From: Margaritispora aquatica | Lineage: Eukaryota; Ascomycota; Leotiomycetes; Helotiales; Discinellaceae | Assembly: GCA_007644065.1 (NCBI GenBank) | Contig: VJWN01000023.1 | Location: forward strand, 135,434 to 199,433 | Direction: 5' to 3' | Length of the DNA stretch: 64,000 bases | Shown: one piece after another, positions 22,130 through 33,530 of the stretch | Position numbering within the stretch: position 1 is the first letter of the stretch | Layout: the number at the start of each line of letters is the position of its first letter | The notes under the pieces: generated by a model | What the model was told of the DNA's origin: nothing | The model's database searches: none | What the model saw: only the letters and a program-made list of their open reading frames with translations | Translations under genes and position numbers: made by a program

Positions 22130-23328
22130 TCATGATACCTGTTTCGAACATGTTAGCGCCACTGAGCGTTCTCCGAAATGTTGTTCGTGATACAATAACT
22201 TTTCGAGACGTAACCATCGATGATATCCTTGGAGCCTGCAATTTAAATCGCAGCGGCGAATTTGCATCCTGCCTAGATACAGCGTTATCTAGAATGGATT
22301 CAGTTCTCTATCGCATGTGACGCGAGGCAGGAGCAGCAATTCTAAAGTTTTATGTAGTGAATGAGAACCTCCTGGCCTATGTAGTATGCACACAGCCTCG
22401 AACTCTCCGTGGATTTTCAAATGGACATGGAGACACTATCATTTCGCCTGGTTCGTGAGTTCAGCTTGTGGAATCGCTACCTCATAAATCTAAATAAATC
22501 TAATCTAAGATCCCCACCCGGTGGAAGAGGCTTTAGGTTGAACTGCCGACGCTGTGGACTGGGACTCTAGAAACGCCTTTAGAGTAAACTGCGATTTCGT
22601 GATGGATAATTTTGAACTATAGTTCTAGCGTCTACATGCAGCAGCACTGATAGTCACACTGAGTGTTAAAGAGCAAAAGCAATCTGGTGGTATGCTTGAC
22701 CCACAGGCAAAACTTTCGACTTCAACAAAACATAACCAGCCGTTAGCGAAGCTTCGCAACTCATCACACTACTTCGAGTGCTTCTGCCGTCAGGCGCCCA
22801 TCAAGATCTAGACGAAATTGAGCAGCGCCAGCATCTCTCCGATGGCCAATACGAGTCACTACCTATTTATCTTCTCTTTGATCGACTTGAGACACTTTAT
22901 GGCAACGGCGATTTCCACAACATCAGCGAAGCATATCGCCAAACTCTGGACGCTTTCAATGAGCGATTTTTCAGGACTTTTGAGGCGAGACAAAAGCTGT
23001 GGGCTGATGACTTCATCGCTTATTATTCTGTTGGTATCAAGCAGGTGAACAGAGTAAAATTAGTTTCGTAATGGTATCATATTCGTGGATAAAGAACTAT
23101 CTATACCTCAAGGGCTGGAAAAATAGCTGGGGCTCCCGTGCTAGCGATACCCTCACTTTTCCCTCCAGTGCCTACCTCTCATTGGTCCAAACAGATACCA
23201 TCTGTGATATTGACATTGAGGATGGATCTGATGCTGATTCAGTCCGATGGAATGAACAGGAATCAATGGATACGGCAAGTGTGAGTCAAATTTGGTTCCA
23301 CGTTACAAGCTCTTTTGCTCGAGTATAA
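22130..23328 (+). pseudogene. Decayed protein-coding region of unknown family
   Basis: Several plus-strand pieces look protein-like but are separated by stops and frame changes. They include ACNLNRSGEFASCLDTALSR near 22240, LSVDFQMDMETLSFRLVREF near 22410, ESLPIYLLFDRLETLYGNGD near 22855 with DAFNERFFRTFEARQKLWAD after it, and a final frame from 23071. Some junctions could be introns: a GTGAAC donor is possible at 23044. No complete gene can be assembled, and I do not recognise the family. It may be a relic of a Leotiomycete lineage-specific gene. Confidence 0.3.
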
Positions 23329-24157
23329 CTCAAAATGGTTTCAATACGGCTTTATGTAGGATATAAAATCGATGAACTTCTCATTATCAGACTCCCAAGA
23401 TTCCCCGATTCGAACCCTTAAGTCCTCATAGAAAGTTGCTTATCAGAACTGACATGCCGGATGGTTGCAGGGTCATGGTGTCTGCTTTGCTTCTTAGCTC
23501 ATTCTCCGTTTAGCGAGCCCCTGATGTTGACATTCGAGTGACCTGCTTGGTGATCTTGTATATCGAGTGTCGTCTTGCAATTTCTTTCCTTTTTGCACAT
23601 CTTTTTACACTAACAAGCTTCATTGGTAATATTTCTGGATCCTTACTTCTAGAGAGAAAAACTTGCAAGATAATCAGATAAACCTTGCGTTAGTCCGATG
23701 GGACATATGATCGCTCACCGAGGCAATCATTGCTCTGTTCAAAACCTAGCATTGAAATTCTAACAAACTCTTAGTGTAGCTACCTTCTTTTTAGCGAGAT
23801 GCGGACCTTTGCTGCTGTGCAAACCATTTGGCACCTTAAAGTAACCTTCCTGTACATCACCAAGAATTAAGGTCATGTGATAAACCTCCCTCAATCACAA
23901 AAAAAAACACTTCCGGAACCGATTCCAGTGCTTCGTAGAGGCTCTATGGATATCCTTTTTTGACTCTGGAGATAAGCTTTTCAGCGCAGTGCATCATGTC
24001 AACGGCTTAGTGCTTATTTTGAGCAAAAGGCGCCATTGGACAACAGATGCGAGAGTGCGAAAAGTGGGGGTGGAGGCGTTTACTAGCGAGGGCCAGCTCC
24101 ATGATAAAGACTCGATCACTTCAAAGTGTTCTTTCCAACTCTTATTATATCTTTAAC
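23329..24157. other. Intergenic upstream of the sulfotransferase-like gene
   Basis: No gene is supported. A cgaaccc motif near 23408 resembles part of a tRNA T-arm on the minus strand, but the arm does not pair, so no tRNA is called. Confidence 0.5.
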
Positions 24158-25113
24158 ATGTCTAAAGAATCTGAAAATAAAGTCCGGCGGGTGCCTCAAA
24201 GAGCCATTGGATTTGATCCCGATGTGCTCCGTCTTGCCACAAATATCGATCGTTCGTCATGTCTGAGGTGAGTCCATAAAATGACGTTGAATTTCTATTA
24301 CTTACACAACACAGAGTTGTGCCAATGAAAGTCCTCGTTCTTGGTCTCTCAAGAACAGGTACTTCTTCACTCAGACAAGGCTTGTTCGACCTTGGCATCA
24401 CAGATGTCTATCACTTCACCTCCGTCGTAACCGAGAACCCACCAGATGCAAAGCTGTGGGTACGAGCTCTCGAATGGAAACTTGAAGGCAAAGGCAGTTG
24501 GACTCAGAAAGACTGGGACGCCTTGCTAGGTCACTGTATGGCACTATCTGATCATCCTTGTCTCACCTTCACGGACGAGCTACTTGCTGCGTACCCAGAC
24601 GCCAAAGTTATTTTGACTGTGAGAGACAATGTGGATGTGTGGCATGAGAGCGTGATGCAGACGATCTGGCCATTTGTAGAGAAGCTGATCTTAAAAGATG
24701 TCAGTGTGTGGAGGAGAGCGTGGAGGTGGTTCCTCGATCCTGATCCGTTTGCCAGGATGACGGAGCTGTTTCACTTGAATCCTGTGGGGATGTACCATGA
24801 GTTTCCTACGCAAGGAAAGAAGTTTTATGAGAAACATAATACGAAGATCAGAAGACTGGTGTCGAAGGAGAACCTCCTTGAGTTCAATGTTAAGCAGGGG
24901 TGGGGTCCGCTTTGTGAGTTCTTGGAGGTGGGTGTACCAGCTTGGGAGTTTCCGAGAGTGAATGAAAGGAATGCATTCATCGAGAACCAGGAGAAGTTTC
25001 AGGCGAGATTAAATTGGGTTGTGATTAGGAATTTGGGGAAGACGACAGCAGCCTTAGGTGTTGTAGGAGTAGCTATTTGGCTTGCTACACGCTACACTGG
25101 TGAGGTGAGCTAG
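24158..25113 (+). CDS. Sulfotransferase-like protein (Sulfotransfer_4 family), membrane-anchored
   Basis: Two exons (24158-24267 and 24315-25113) with a 47-bp intron give 302 residues. The intron splits an Arg codon directly before VVPMKVLVLGLSRTGTSSLR. That glycine-rich stretch (about residues 43-56) is the 5'-phosphosulfate-binding loop of this family. Further family marks are YHFTSVV, LTFTDELLAAYPDAKVILTV followed by RDNVDVWHES, and LLEFNVKQGWGPLCEFL. A hydrophobic segment near the C terminus (AALGVVGVAIWLATRY, about 277-295) suggests a tail anchor. Fungal members are often labelled as epimerases or P-loop proteins and their sulfate acceptors are mostly unknown. The N-terminal exon (MSKESENKVRRVPQRAIGFD) extends beyond the core domain. 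Neighbours give no pathway hint. Confidence 0.85.
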
Positions 25114-25553
25114 TAGGTTAATAACTTCGCATTGATGAGATGGAAGATTGTCACATTCATTAAGAGCCTCTCCACACAAAGCCACCCCTTTCAGAAAAAC
25201 TCAAATATTCTGTTTTCTCTAGGGAGTTAGCAGGGTCTAGCACATTCTCTGGTTTTGGTCATGCCTACGGAAATGTCCAATCAATGTCACATGACTCGCT
25301 TAACAGGCTGAACCCAAGATGGAAGTCGCGATCAATTTCCTTCCAGGTTCTCTTTCTCTCTCCAGTCTCCCAGAAAGTTCTTTTTCACAAAGAATCAGTC
25401 CGATTCTTTTTCAACATTATATACAAAATCAATCTACCTCCTCGACCACGATTCATACAGAATCTAATGTAAGTTGAACGCTGATGATTTTAAAGCCCTC
25501 AGAAATTCTTTGCTGACATTCATAGCTGTCCTTCGGAAGTTCGAGCCTTAACG
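25114..25553. other. Intergenic between sulfotransferase-like and 2EXR genes
   Basis: A donor-like AATGTAAGTTG at 25467 and an acceptor-like TTCATAG at 25519-25525 suggest a leader intron of the following gene, but no coding exon upstream can be defined. Nothing else is recognised. Confidence 0.4.
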
Positions 25554-27281
25554 ATGAATGTTCATCGACCGCAATTGCGACTTCTGAGTCAACAAAATAC
25601 CATTGTTGAGCTTGAGCGCAATGTCAATCTTCTAGGAACCACGGTGGGAGATCTGCGAGCTGAGTTGCGCAAATTTCGGCACTTAGAGTCAAGTCAGAGC
25701 ATAGCTTCAGGATCTTCAATCTCTGTTCCTGAGTCCCCATTTCTGAAGAAGCTTCCTGCTGAAGTTCGGGTCAATATCTACAAATACCTTCTCTTCAATC
25801 CACAATTGGGCCAGGTGTGGTGGATTGGGTCAAATACAAAATATGGAGCGACTTTTAAGTACGAGTTATCTCCTAGCATTCTAAGGGTTTGCCACAAACT
25901 ATACGATGAAGCCTTCCCAGTGCTTTATGATCTCAACACATTTATCTTCGTCTGTCACCGGAGAGACCCAAACAACCTGGACAGAATTTCAAATGTACCA
26001 CAATGCCCATTGACCAGATACATCGATACCGCCTCTTACGGATCTTACTCCACCTCTGAATACTTTTCCACTCATCGGAAGGTTTTCGATTTCAATGAGG
26101 CGCCAAATTTGAACGCAATCACACGTTGGAGAGTCATTACAGCCAGCACATATCAACAAGCTGATCTACCATCCAAATCATTGGTGGGACTCTGTCGGAT
26201 CCTCTGTTTCACTACACTGAGGCATCTGGCAGTCACTATTGTTTTATCTAAGAAAGGTCCTAATGGATTGGCTTATACAAGGGATAGCGCACAGAATGAG
26301 GGAGGTCATGCACAGCTTGCTATGATAGGAAATGCTCTCCAGGTGCTCAGCAATGTTTCAGATGTTGAAATATCGGTTGCCCAGAAACATGAACTTCCAA
26401 CAGGGTTTTCAAGTAGCGACCTCCATTGGTATCCCCTAGACACTGGATTTGGCTTGGCGATGCGAAGTCAACAGGTGACACTGTTGCGCGCTGCTCCTTC
26501 AATTGAGAAGGTCTTCATTATGAACAGACTTCTTCTAACTTATGCTCGAGCTTTCGAGCGAGATGAATCAATAAAAGCAGAAATGGATGCTGATTATTTC
26601 AGGAGTTTGAACGCTGATTACGAGAAGAACCCACTATCAAGCGATAACCCATTCCATATTCCAGGGGAGACAAATACTGCCGAATTCAAACTCGAAAGGG
26701 CAACTTTGTACAGCGACTGCCAAGATGTTGAGGCCTTCAAAAATTGTAGAAAAGAGGTTCTGCAACAGTTTGAAGAGCAGTATGGTCGTATTCTCACTGC
26801 TATGAAAGACCTGCATCGGCACGTAAGGGAGCAAAAGTCGCCCTCAGGGCTCTTTGATCCAGAGCTATTCGAATCTGAGGAATGGGAAATAGTCTGCGAG
26901 CGAACGATGGAAGTTCTAGAGAATGCAGCTAAGGCCTTTGAACGAGATACTACTTCATATATGAAACTACAAATGCGCAAATTTTCCGGTCGATATCGAT
27001 TAAATTGCAACCATCTACCTCGGGAGAGATGGATTTCCAGGATTGATACTTTGTTCAAGTGCGATGCGACAATAGAAACGATGGATGTGGACCATTTCAT
27101 CGAGCTGTTCAAGCTAGTGGCGGACGACATGCAGAAGCAGTTCATTGAGATTCGAAATGCTCGTAAGGAACTGTTGTCTGCAGACATTTCTACTGATCCG
27201 AAAATGTATCTGTATATGGCTACCTATGAGGACAAGCCTTTCATTGACTGGAGTGTTGATGACGCTATGTTCGAGATATAG
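25554..27281 (+). CDS. 2EXR/F-box-like domain protein, intact
   Basis: A single 575-codon exon. An N-terminal segment of about 40 residues has heptad-like spacing (NTIVELERNVNLLGTTVGDL) and may form a coiled coil. It is followed by the F-box/2EXR-like domain: FLKKLPAEVRVNIYKYLLFN, then LSPSILRVCHKLYDEAFPVL and YDLNTFIFV. The rest is a family-specific region of mixed helices with NCRKEVLQQFEEQYGRIL, FIELFKLVADDMQKQFIEIR and a C-terminal DWSVDDAMFEI. The same blocks recur in 54697-57304, 58887-60828 and, in relic form, 61340-62015. Such proteins are abundant in Leotiomycetes. Their role is unknown; the N-terminal domain could act in protein-protein contact like an F-box. There is no signal peptide or membrane span. 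Confidence 0.75.
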   Translation: MNVHRPQLRLLSQQNTIVELERNVNLLGTTVGDLRAELRKFRHLESSQSIASGSSISVPESPFLKKLPAEVRVNIYKYLLFNPQLGQVWWIGSNTKYGATFKYELSPSILRVCHKLYDEAFPVLYDLNTFIFVCHRRDPNNLDRISNVPQCPLTRYIDTASYGSYSTSEYFSTHRKVFDFNEAPNLNAITRWRVITASTYQQADLPSKSLVGLCRILCFTTLRHLAVTIVLSKKGPNGLAYTRDSAQNEGGHAQLAMIGNALQVLSNVSDVEISVAQKHELPTGFSSSDLHWYPLDTGFGLAMRSQQVTLLRAAPSIEKVFIMNRLLLTYARAFERDESIKAEMDADYFRSLNADYEKNPLSSDNPFHIPGETNTAEFKLERATLYSDCQDVEAFKNCRKEVLQQFEEQYGRILTAMKDLHRHVREQKSPSGLFDPELFESEEWEIVCERTMEVLENAAKAFERDTTSYMKLQMRKFSGRYRLNCNHLPRERWISRIDTLFKCDATIETMDVDHFIELFKLVADDMQKQFIEIRNARKELLSADISTDPKMYLYMATYEDKPFIDWSVDDAMFEI

Positions 27282-28465
27282 GAGTCGCAGAAGTGGAGAT
27301 AAATCGGCGTGCCGTCAGTGAGATGCTGCTTTTGTGTCCAGATATTAGGATTGGCGGAATAGGATCACTCGGATGCATCTTCTATTGAGTTGCTTCACTG
27401 GTAATCAGATTTTAAGTGGATTTTGGGAGTGTCAGAAATCCGGAACATTACTGCATAATGCTTTAGTTAGCAAGCTCCCCATACGATAGCTGCATACATT
27501 GCCAGATTAAATAGCTATATGAGAGTATCTACTGGGAACAAGTAACCGCTCTCTAATTTTTTCCTCGTGTACTTTCGTTTTGCCTTCAATCATTCGCGTG
27601 AAGCGGTACCAAGCTGTACGGATTCTGGTACTCCACAGAGGAGCTTCGGCTGCAAATTAAAAATGCACTCATGCGGATAGAAAGGAAGAGGAAGGAGAAA
27701 TGAGAAGAGATGAACAGAAAGGAGATTTAAGGAAGGGATGCGGATTCTACTTAATAATCTAACTTTGGCATAATGATGCCCACACGGTGAAATCTGAGTC
27801 TGGGAGGTTATGTCTGTGCAGGTAGGTACGAACGATATCCTCTCCATTAGTAGCAGATAGACATAGATATATATGTGTTTTCGATATTATATATGATTAT
27901 CTCACTGCAGGAATCTATCTACCTTAGCCATTATGTCATGGGCTTGACTCACTTGAACAACAGCGGTGCACGGTGCCTAGGTAAACTTGGAGGCAATGTA
28001 ACAAATAGCTAACTGGACTGGGTGTATGGTGGTCTGAGGCGGTGTTTTGAGGATGGGATGGAAGAGATTGAGGGGGGCGAGGTAGTAGGTAAGCAGGTAA
28101 GCAGGTAAGCAGGTAAGCAGGTAAGCAGGTAAGGTGGCTACATAAATAAGGAACAAAGACAATGGAGAATCTGCCTATTCCTATGTTTCTCCCATGATTC
28201 TCTTCGACTTAGTGAGAAACTCATTTGCTTACTTCTTTAATTTGGTCTATCGGGTACAGTAGAAAGTGAAATAGGTGTTTTGAATGTTTAGTTGATTATG
28301 CTTAGCGAGATCCACTTCTTAACACTTGGGGCTTCGTGAAGGGACGTCAGACACTTAATTCAAGAACGGTATTCGTGATAGACTAGAAACCCCACAAGAG
28401 CCATGTACATGAAGAAGTTATATGCTAGTTCAAGCCTTTCATTCACCGTCACGCACCTCGAAATA
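27282..28465. other. Intergenic between convergent 2EXR and methyltransferase genes
   Basis: No gene is supported. The stretch holds the 3' flanks of both genes and one short tandem repeat at 28089-28133. Small open frames on either strand have no domain character. Confidence 0.5.
28089..28133 (+). repeat. 8-bp tandem repeat (GTAAGCAG)x5
   Basis: Five perfect copies of GTAAGCAG run from 28089 to 28128, followed by a partial GTAAG. It is a simple minisatellite in an intergenic region. Confidence 0.9.
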
Positions 28466-29687
28466 TTACCGAGTGAATTCTGTTCTACTCAAAGCGTCCG
28501 CCTGAATCTTCCAAACTGGTTTAGCAAGCTTAATAAACCTATCGCCGAAAGAGTCAATAATTTCCTGTGCGTAATCATCATCGATCTCGATTCTCCGTGC
28601 ACCCACACCCTGCACCCCACCAAAGGTTGCATTCCACCAAGCCTTCTTCCAAGCAACGACGGCCCCTCTTGCCGATTCCGCACTCGGCTGAAGATTCTTT
28701 GCAACGAGATAGAACGTCGACCGGATCGCATGCTTCTTCCGGGGCTTGAACACTTCGATGTCGGAGAACTGGGAAAAGAGATAGAGAAGCTCAATGGTGT
28801 CCAACGACTCGATCTTGTGCAATAGCATGATCAATGTCCCTCCATCTCGGATTCGCTGCAACGCTAAAATCAGCTGTGAGCTCGTGAGTCGGTTTGCTTC
28901 GGTGTGCTCCCGGTAATCGGGTCGCTGGTGTGTTCGCAGGACTTGGCCATCACAAATGACGAAATCGAATCTCTGGTCGATGAACGGCCGCTCCAAGCTG
29001 AAAGAATCTCGTCCTGGATGTGTGCTGGGGACTTCATCCACGCCAAACTCCTTGACGAACATCGTAATGTCGCGGTAGAGGACAGTAGACCGATGAGAAT
29101 GCAGGAGGACTTTATGACCTCCGTCATCCGGAGGTAGGCTGATGCCGATCGCTGTTGCCCAGGGATTGTATTTTAGAGCACTGGCTGTGTAGCCTCCAGG
29201 AGCCATGCAAAGATCAAGGATTCTAACATCATCTTCAGATCGATGGTATTGGCAGAACGCGTCAGTTGCTTCTTGCATCTCATCTCCGATTTGTTGCATC
29301 ATTTGGTAGAATTTGGCCGCATCTTTCCCCTTGGCAGTGTCGGCTCTCTGTCTCTGATGCTGGAAGTGTTCGTCTCCTTTTGGATTCTTCCACCCCTTCC
29401 ATACAAATCAGCTTCTCCTACAATGGTTCCCGTTTTGAAATATGGACGGACCTTTTCCTTCAGCTCCATAAGCACGGCATACACTGGCTCTGTCTGGCGA
29501 AGGTGCTTGTGGAAGATTGTAATGGGTGAATGTGATATAACTGGACTAGTTCCGAGGACTTCAATGGGGCCTTCCATATCCATTCTGTGGACCTGAACTG
29601 CACTCTTGTCGATGTCGAAGCTGCGAGAGATGATTAGCTTAGCAAGTTGAGATTAAGATGTTCAACTCACCAGCTTTCCTGACTCAT
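28466..29687 (-). CDS. FtsJ-like (RrmJ-type) SAM-dependent methyltransferase
   Basis: Three exons (29687-29671, 29620-29422, 29359-28466) give 369 residues. The first is a 17-base coding exon, MSQES plus a split Cys; introns are 50 and 62 bp. The catalytic domain starts near residue 115 with RILDLCMAPGGYTASALK, SAM motif I. Further parts include RFDFVICDGQVLRTHQR (acidic motif), SSQLILALQRIRDGGTLIML followed by LLHKIES, and KHAIRSTFYLVAKNL. These match the Rossmann fold of FtsJ/RrmJ-type RNA 2'-O-methyltransferases. The target RNA is unknown; this fungal subgroup is far from the nucleolar Spb1 and mitochondrial Mrm2 types in length and context. The second intron's donor (GTAGGA) is weak and was chosen because it restores the frame. 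No targeting signal is obvious. Confidence 0.8.
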
Positions 29688-31299
29688 TTTACTGAAGCTG
29701 CATTTAGGTAATGGTGGAAATCTGGGGTGCAGAGGATGAAAGCATAGAATTTCAATAAGAAACAGCATCTCCGTAATATACTGTTCCGATCTTCTCGAAC
29801 GAGGCGACTCACAGTGCTTTGCCGTTTGTGTGGTAGTACAAGGTCAATTTGCTAGTAGTTTTGTCCTATTTACAAAGAGGTGCATTATTCTGCACCAACC
29901 TCATTGGCGTTGTACGTTGATTCGGTTGCCTTGTGGTCCAAAGAGGTCAGGAAGCGACATCAGCATGCATGTTCTGGGCGCCACGGCCTCGTAATGAATC
30001 ACCTGCCAATTGTCAATGGGTATCGAAAAGAGACGTTATAATACAATTGCTCGACGCAATGCCATTCTGTCCCGAGCTGACATCCGTCGTCCTGTCAAAA
30101 CAATGATTGAGCCTAGGCAGAGATAATTTGTTAGATGTAGACGCGAAGGAGACTTAAGTCTTCGTACCCTTTTTCTTCTAGCTCATATAAATAGTAATTC
30201 TCTCTTAGATGATTGTAGCCAGAAGCATGCATTGAGTAGGCGGTTTTGGAATCTTTAAAGTAGGAGCAAGTGGAGTTATTGGGGATGATGTGCGGATGTA
30301 GTCATCGACAAGTGAGTTCTGCGTGTCAATTAGGTTGGCAATGTTATTGTATTCTAGGCGAGGCTACACCATCTGTTCCTCTCTCCAATGGAAGTTTGTC
30401 CGAAACACATGCAATCGCTCGCTTATTGACCTCAAAGATCTTCGGCGCGTGCAGTCCCATGGTTGTCTAGCTGGAAAACTCGGAGCTATTAATTTGAAAT
30501 TTAAAGAGCTCCTCTGCAATCGGAGACTATGTAAGAGATAAACGTTTCATTGAGATTACGATAAGTTTGCTACTGTATATAGCTAACCAAGGATCCTTGA
30601 TCACTGGATTGGAAGTACCAACCCATATCACGGTATCCGTAAATCATATAAGGTAAAAGCCTATTTAAAAAGAGTTATCTATAATCTTAGCGACACTTAA
30701 TTCGCTTTCTACTGTATCGGTTTTTACCATAGATACATGAAACTGTACTCTACACGATTCATTCATCCAACACACACCACGCTGCATCCAGCCAGCCTCC
30801 TTCCACAAACCAAAGGGCACATCCGCGAGTGACCACATCCACAAGTGAAACTAGTTCCCCTACCAAGCACAGCCTCCTCCAGTAACTTTTCTGCAATGCT
30901 ACGCTAGCAGGTCATAAGACAACCATCTATCCATCGATAAAGCAATCCATTCCGTCCCATCCCGTTGGATCTATCCAGCGCAGCAACAGCCATCCGTATA
31001 TCTGCATTCCATACACAAACAACATGATGCTCAGATTCCTCTCGCTCCCGCTCTCTCTCTCCCTCAAAGGAGAGGGCAGAAGTTGAAAAAATCAGCACAA
31101 ATGCTAAACAGCCAGCAAATGTTCAAGTATCAAAACTTAAAGGAGGAGAAGAGAAGAGAAGATAAAAGTAGGCAAAAAAACATTAAGGCAATCAAAAAAC
31201 GCCACCCATGTGCACCCCCTTTCCTACCCATCTATGTCCGCTTCGCTCGCGCATCCAGTCACTTTATACAATCAGCTCACACCAAACACCAAAGTCCGC
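29688..31299. other. Intergenic, 1.6 kb
   Basis: Nothing gene-like is supported. It holds the 5' flank of the methyltransferase and the 3' flank of the carrier gene. There is a short CTCTC-rich tract near 31030-31065 and purine-rich sequence near 31140-31170. Confidence 0.5.
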
Positions 31300-33530
31300 T
31301 TAATTAGCACCACCACCCATTATTCTGGGCAGAGACTGCCATCCCTCCTTACCCGGCATCTTCGTACGTCCAAACTCAGCGTCCAAGTCAAGGATAATCT
31401 TCAATGCATTGCGACTCCTCAGGTAGCTGAGCGGAGCATCACTGCCTGCTGCACCTGCTGTGGCCGCGACGCCCATGTGAGGAGCGTCCTTGTGCGCGCC
31501 TGGCATTGGGAGGATGTTTTGCAGGACCTCATAACCAGCTAGCGTGAAGCCGAATTGTGGTGATGAACGCATGATACGGGCTGGACCTCCCTTGAAGAAG
31601 GCCTTGAAGCCCTCAGTTTGGTAGATGGTCTTAGCGCAGTGGCGGAGGGAGGTGTATGCTGTCTCGCCCTTGCGAGCTTCGACTTGGAGACGGGTCTTGA
31701 TGACATCGCAGGGTGTGGTGAGGTAGGCGGCTGGCATACCGGCAATGGCACCGGCAGTGAGGAGTTGGAGAACGCCGAGTTTCTTGGTTTGCGACTCACC
31801 AAAGTAGTCACGCTTCAAGTGGTTGTAGGTTGGAAAGTAGATGGCTGAGAACGGAACGTCACGGAGGAGACAGGCGGAAGCACCCTTGTAGAGACCAACG
31901 AGACCCAAGTTGCGGACAATCCACATGGCGGAGCGGCGGGGAGCACCTTCGACATTCTTGGCGACTTCTCCCTGAACCTGCAAACGGATCTTGACGATTT
32001 CTAGAGGATTGGTGAAGACCTTTGATGGGGATCAGCAGGGGTTCTTTGTTAGGCTAAATGGACAAACTCACAACTTGACAAGCACCTGCACTTCCACCAG
32101 CAATAAGCTCATGCGGAATCCAGATTTTCCCGTTCTTGTCGGAGAAATGGGTGCGAACCATGTCGTTTACAGTCAACTTAATTGCCTTCTCTGGAGCAAC
32201 ACCTACAAGTTGTGGCAAGATACCAGAATACAAACCCTTGAAACCTTCGTTCCTCAGGACCTTCTTTGCGCAGTCCAATGAGTTTTTATACAACTTCTCA
32301 CCAACGCGCGAACTACGTTGGTTCTGCATTCGTGTCTTGACAAGATCAATGGGGTACACCATGAAAGCACCGAAAGCACCGGCCATTGCACCAAGGGCAA
32401 AATGATGTACGGATTCAAGCACGTCTTGCAGAACATTTTGTGTACCTGTCTTGACCTTTGCAGCTTCTGCATGGAAACGATCATACACTGGAGATTGCCA
32501 AGATGAATCCAGAACTTTGGCGAAGTCGCTGAGCCCCAGGCGACCAGATGGCTCATCTAAGCTCGCAAAGTGGAAAAGAATATCTGCTTCCATAGGAGTA
32601 TACTGAGAGAAGCGTGCGACACGAGCAGCCTCATTCAAGAAGTCTGTTCTTGTGATTTTGCCATCAGCGCTATGTGATGCGGCTTCCCGAATGATCAGTT
32701 CAACCAAATCCATTTCTTTCATGACATTCTGGAATGCGCGAACATTGGCATACGAGATCTTGCTACCAGCAGAGATATTGCACAAAGTGTGAAGGTTCTC
32801 TAGGAGGTGGTCGGAAAGCTTGTGCTTAGCTGTCTGCTCAATGATGCGCTGAAAGTCTTCTGGCTCAATATATCCATCCCCATCCTTGTCAAGTAGGTGG
32901 AACGCCTGTCGGATCCTCTCTCCTTGCAGTCCTCTGAGCATCTGGGAGAATTGGGGGTATGTAAGATCATGTCGACGCTTCTTTCCACCACTGTACAGGG
33001 TTGCCCATTCACAGTTCCAGTCAAATGGAATGGTCTCGGTGCCCTTGTTCATCTCATATAGCTTCCTCAGGTCATCGTACTTCACTGTGCCCGTCCGCTC
33101 GACATCGAAGAGGCGGAATGCGATTTCGTACTCAGCGTCCGGTTTCGCAAGGAGGTTTTCAAAGGTTCCCCAGTCATGAAGGCTCACCTTGCCAATGTTC
33201 CGTCGATCTGCCACTCGGAAGAGGATAGCATATTGTTCGCGTTTGATCTTGTGCTATTTGCGACAAGTTTCGTTAGTCAATTGCCTCTCTAGATCAAAAT
33301 CTCAGGAACGAGCTGCGCATGACTCAACTCACATAGTCTTCGCCTTCTGGCGCAACGGCATTGATGAACTCGGCTTCACCCATGTACAGCTCCCCGGTCG
33401 CTTCATCCTTCAGCGAGTTCTTGTCAAAGGTCGCCTTAGCTTGAGCCGACAGTTGCTCCTCTCCAGGTACCTCCTCGGAGCCAAGAAGAGACTCCTTCAC
33501 AACCTCCTTGACGGTGGTAATATCTGCCAT
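31300..33530 (-). CDS. AGC1: Mitochondrial aspartate/glutamate carrier with EF-hands (Aralar/Agc1-like)
   Basis: Three exons (33530-33333, 33253-32072, 32019-31300) give 699 residues, the size of EF-hand-bearing aspartate/glutamate carriers. The N-terminal half (to about residue 330) has EF-hand elements such as [18 protein letters not shown] and [18 protein letters not shown], the latter with a full set of calcium ligands. From about residue 345 come three mitochondrial-carrier repeats with signatures [24 protein letters not shown] and [13 protein letters not shown]. Each is followed by a GLYxG or FFKGG element. The second intron falls just before the second signature. The known family exchanges mitochondrial aspartate for cytosolic glutamate plus a proton across the inner membrane, for the malate-aspartate shuttle and nitrogen metabolism. 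The C-terminal tail is long and Gly/Ala-rich. Identification is firm; the symbol is by family. Confidence 0.92.

Noticed and set aside
23395..23430. Possible tRNA T-arm (gattcgaaccc)
   Set aside because: The bases flanking the loop do not pair on the minus strand and no D-arm or anticodon arm can be placed.
28089..28133. CRISPR-like short repeats
   Set aside because: The units are contiguous 8-mers without spacers, in a eukaryotic genome: a minisatellite.
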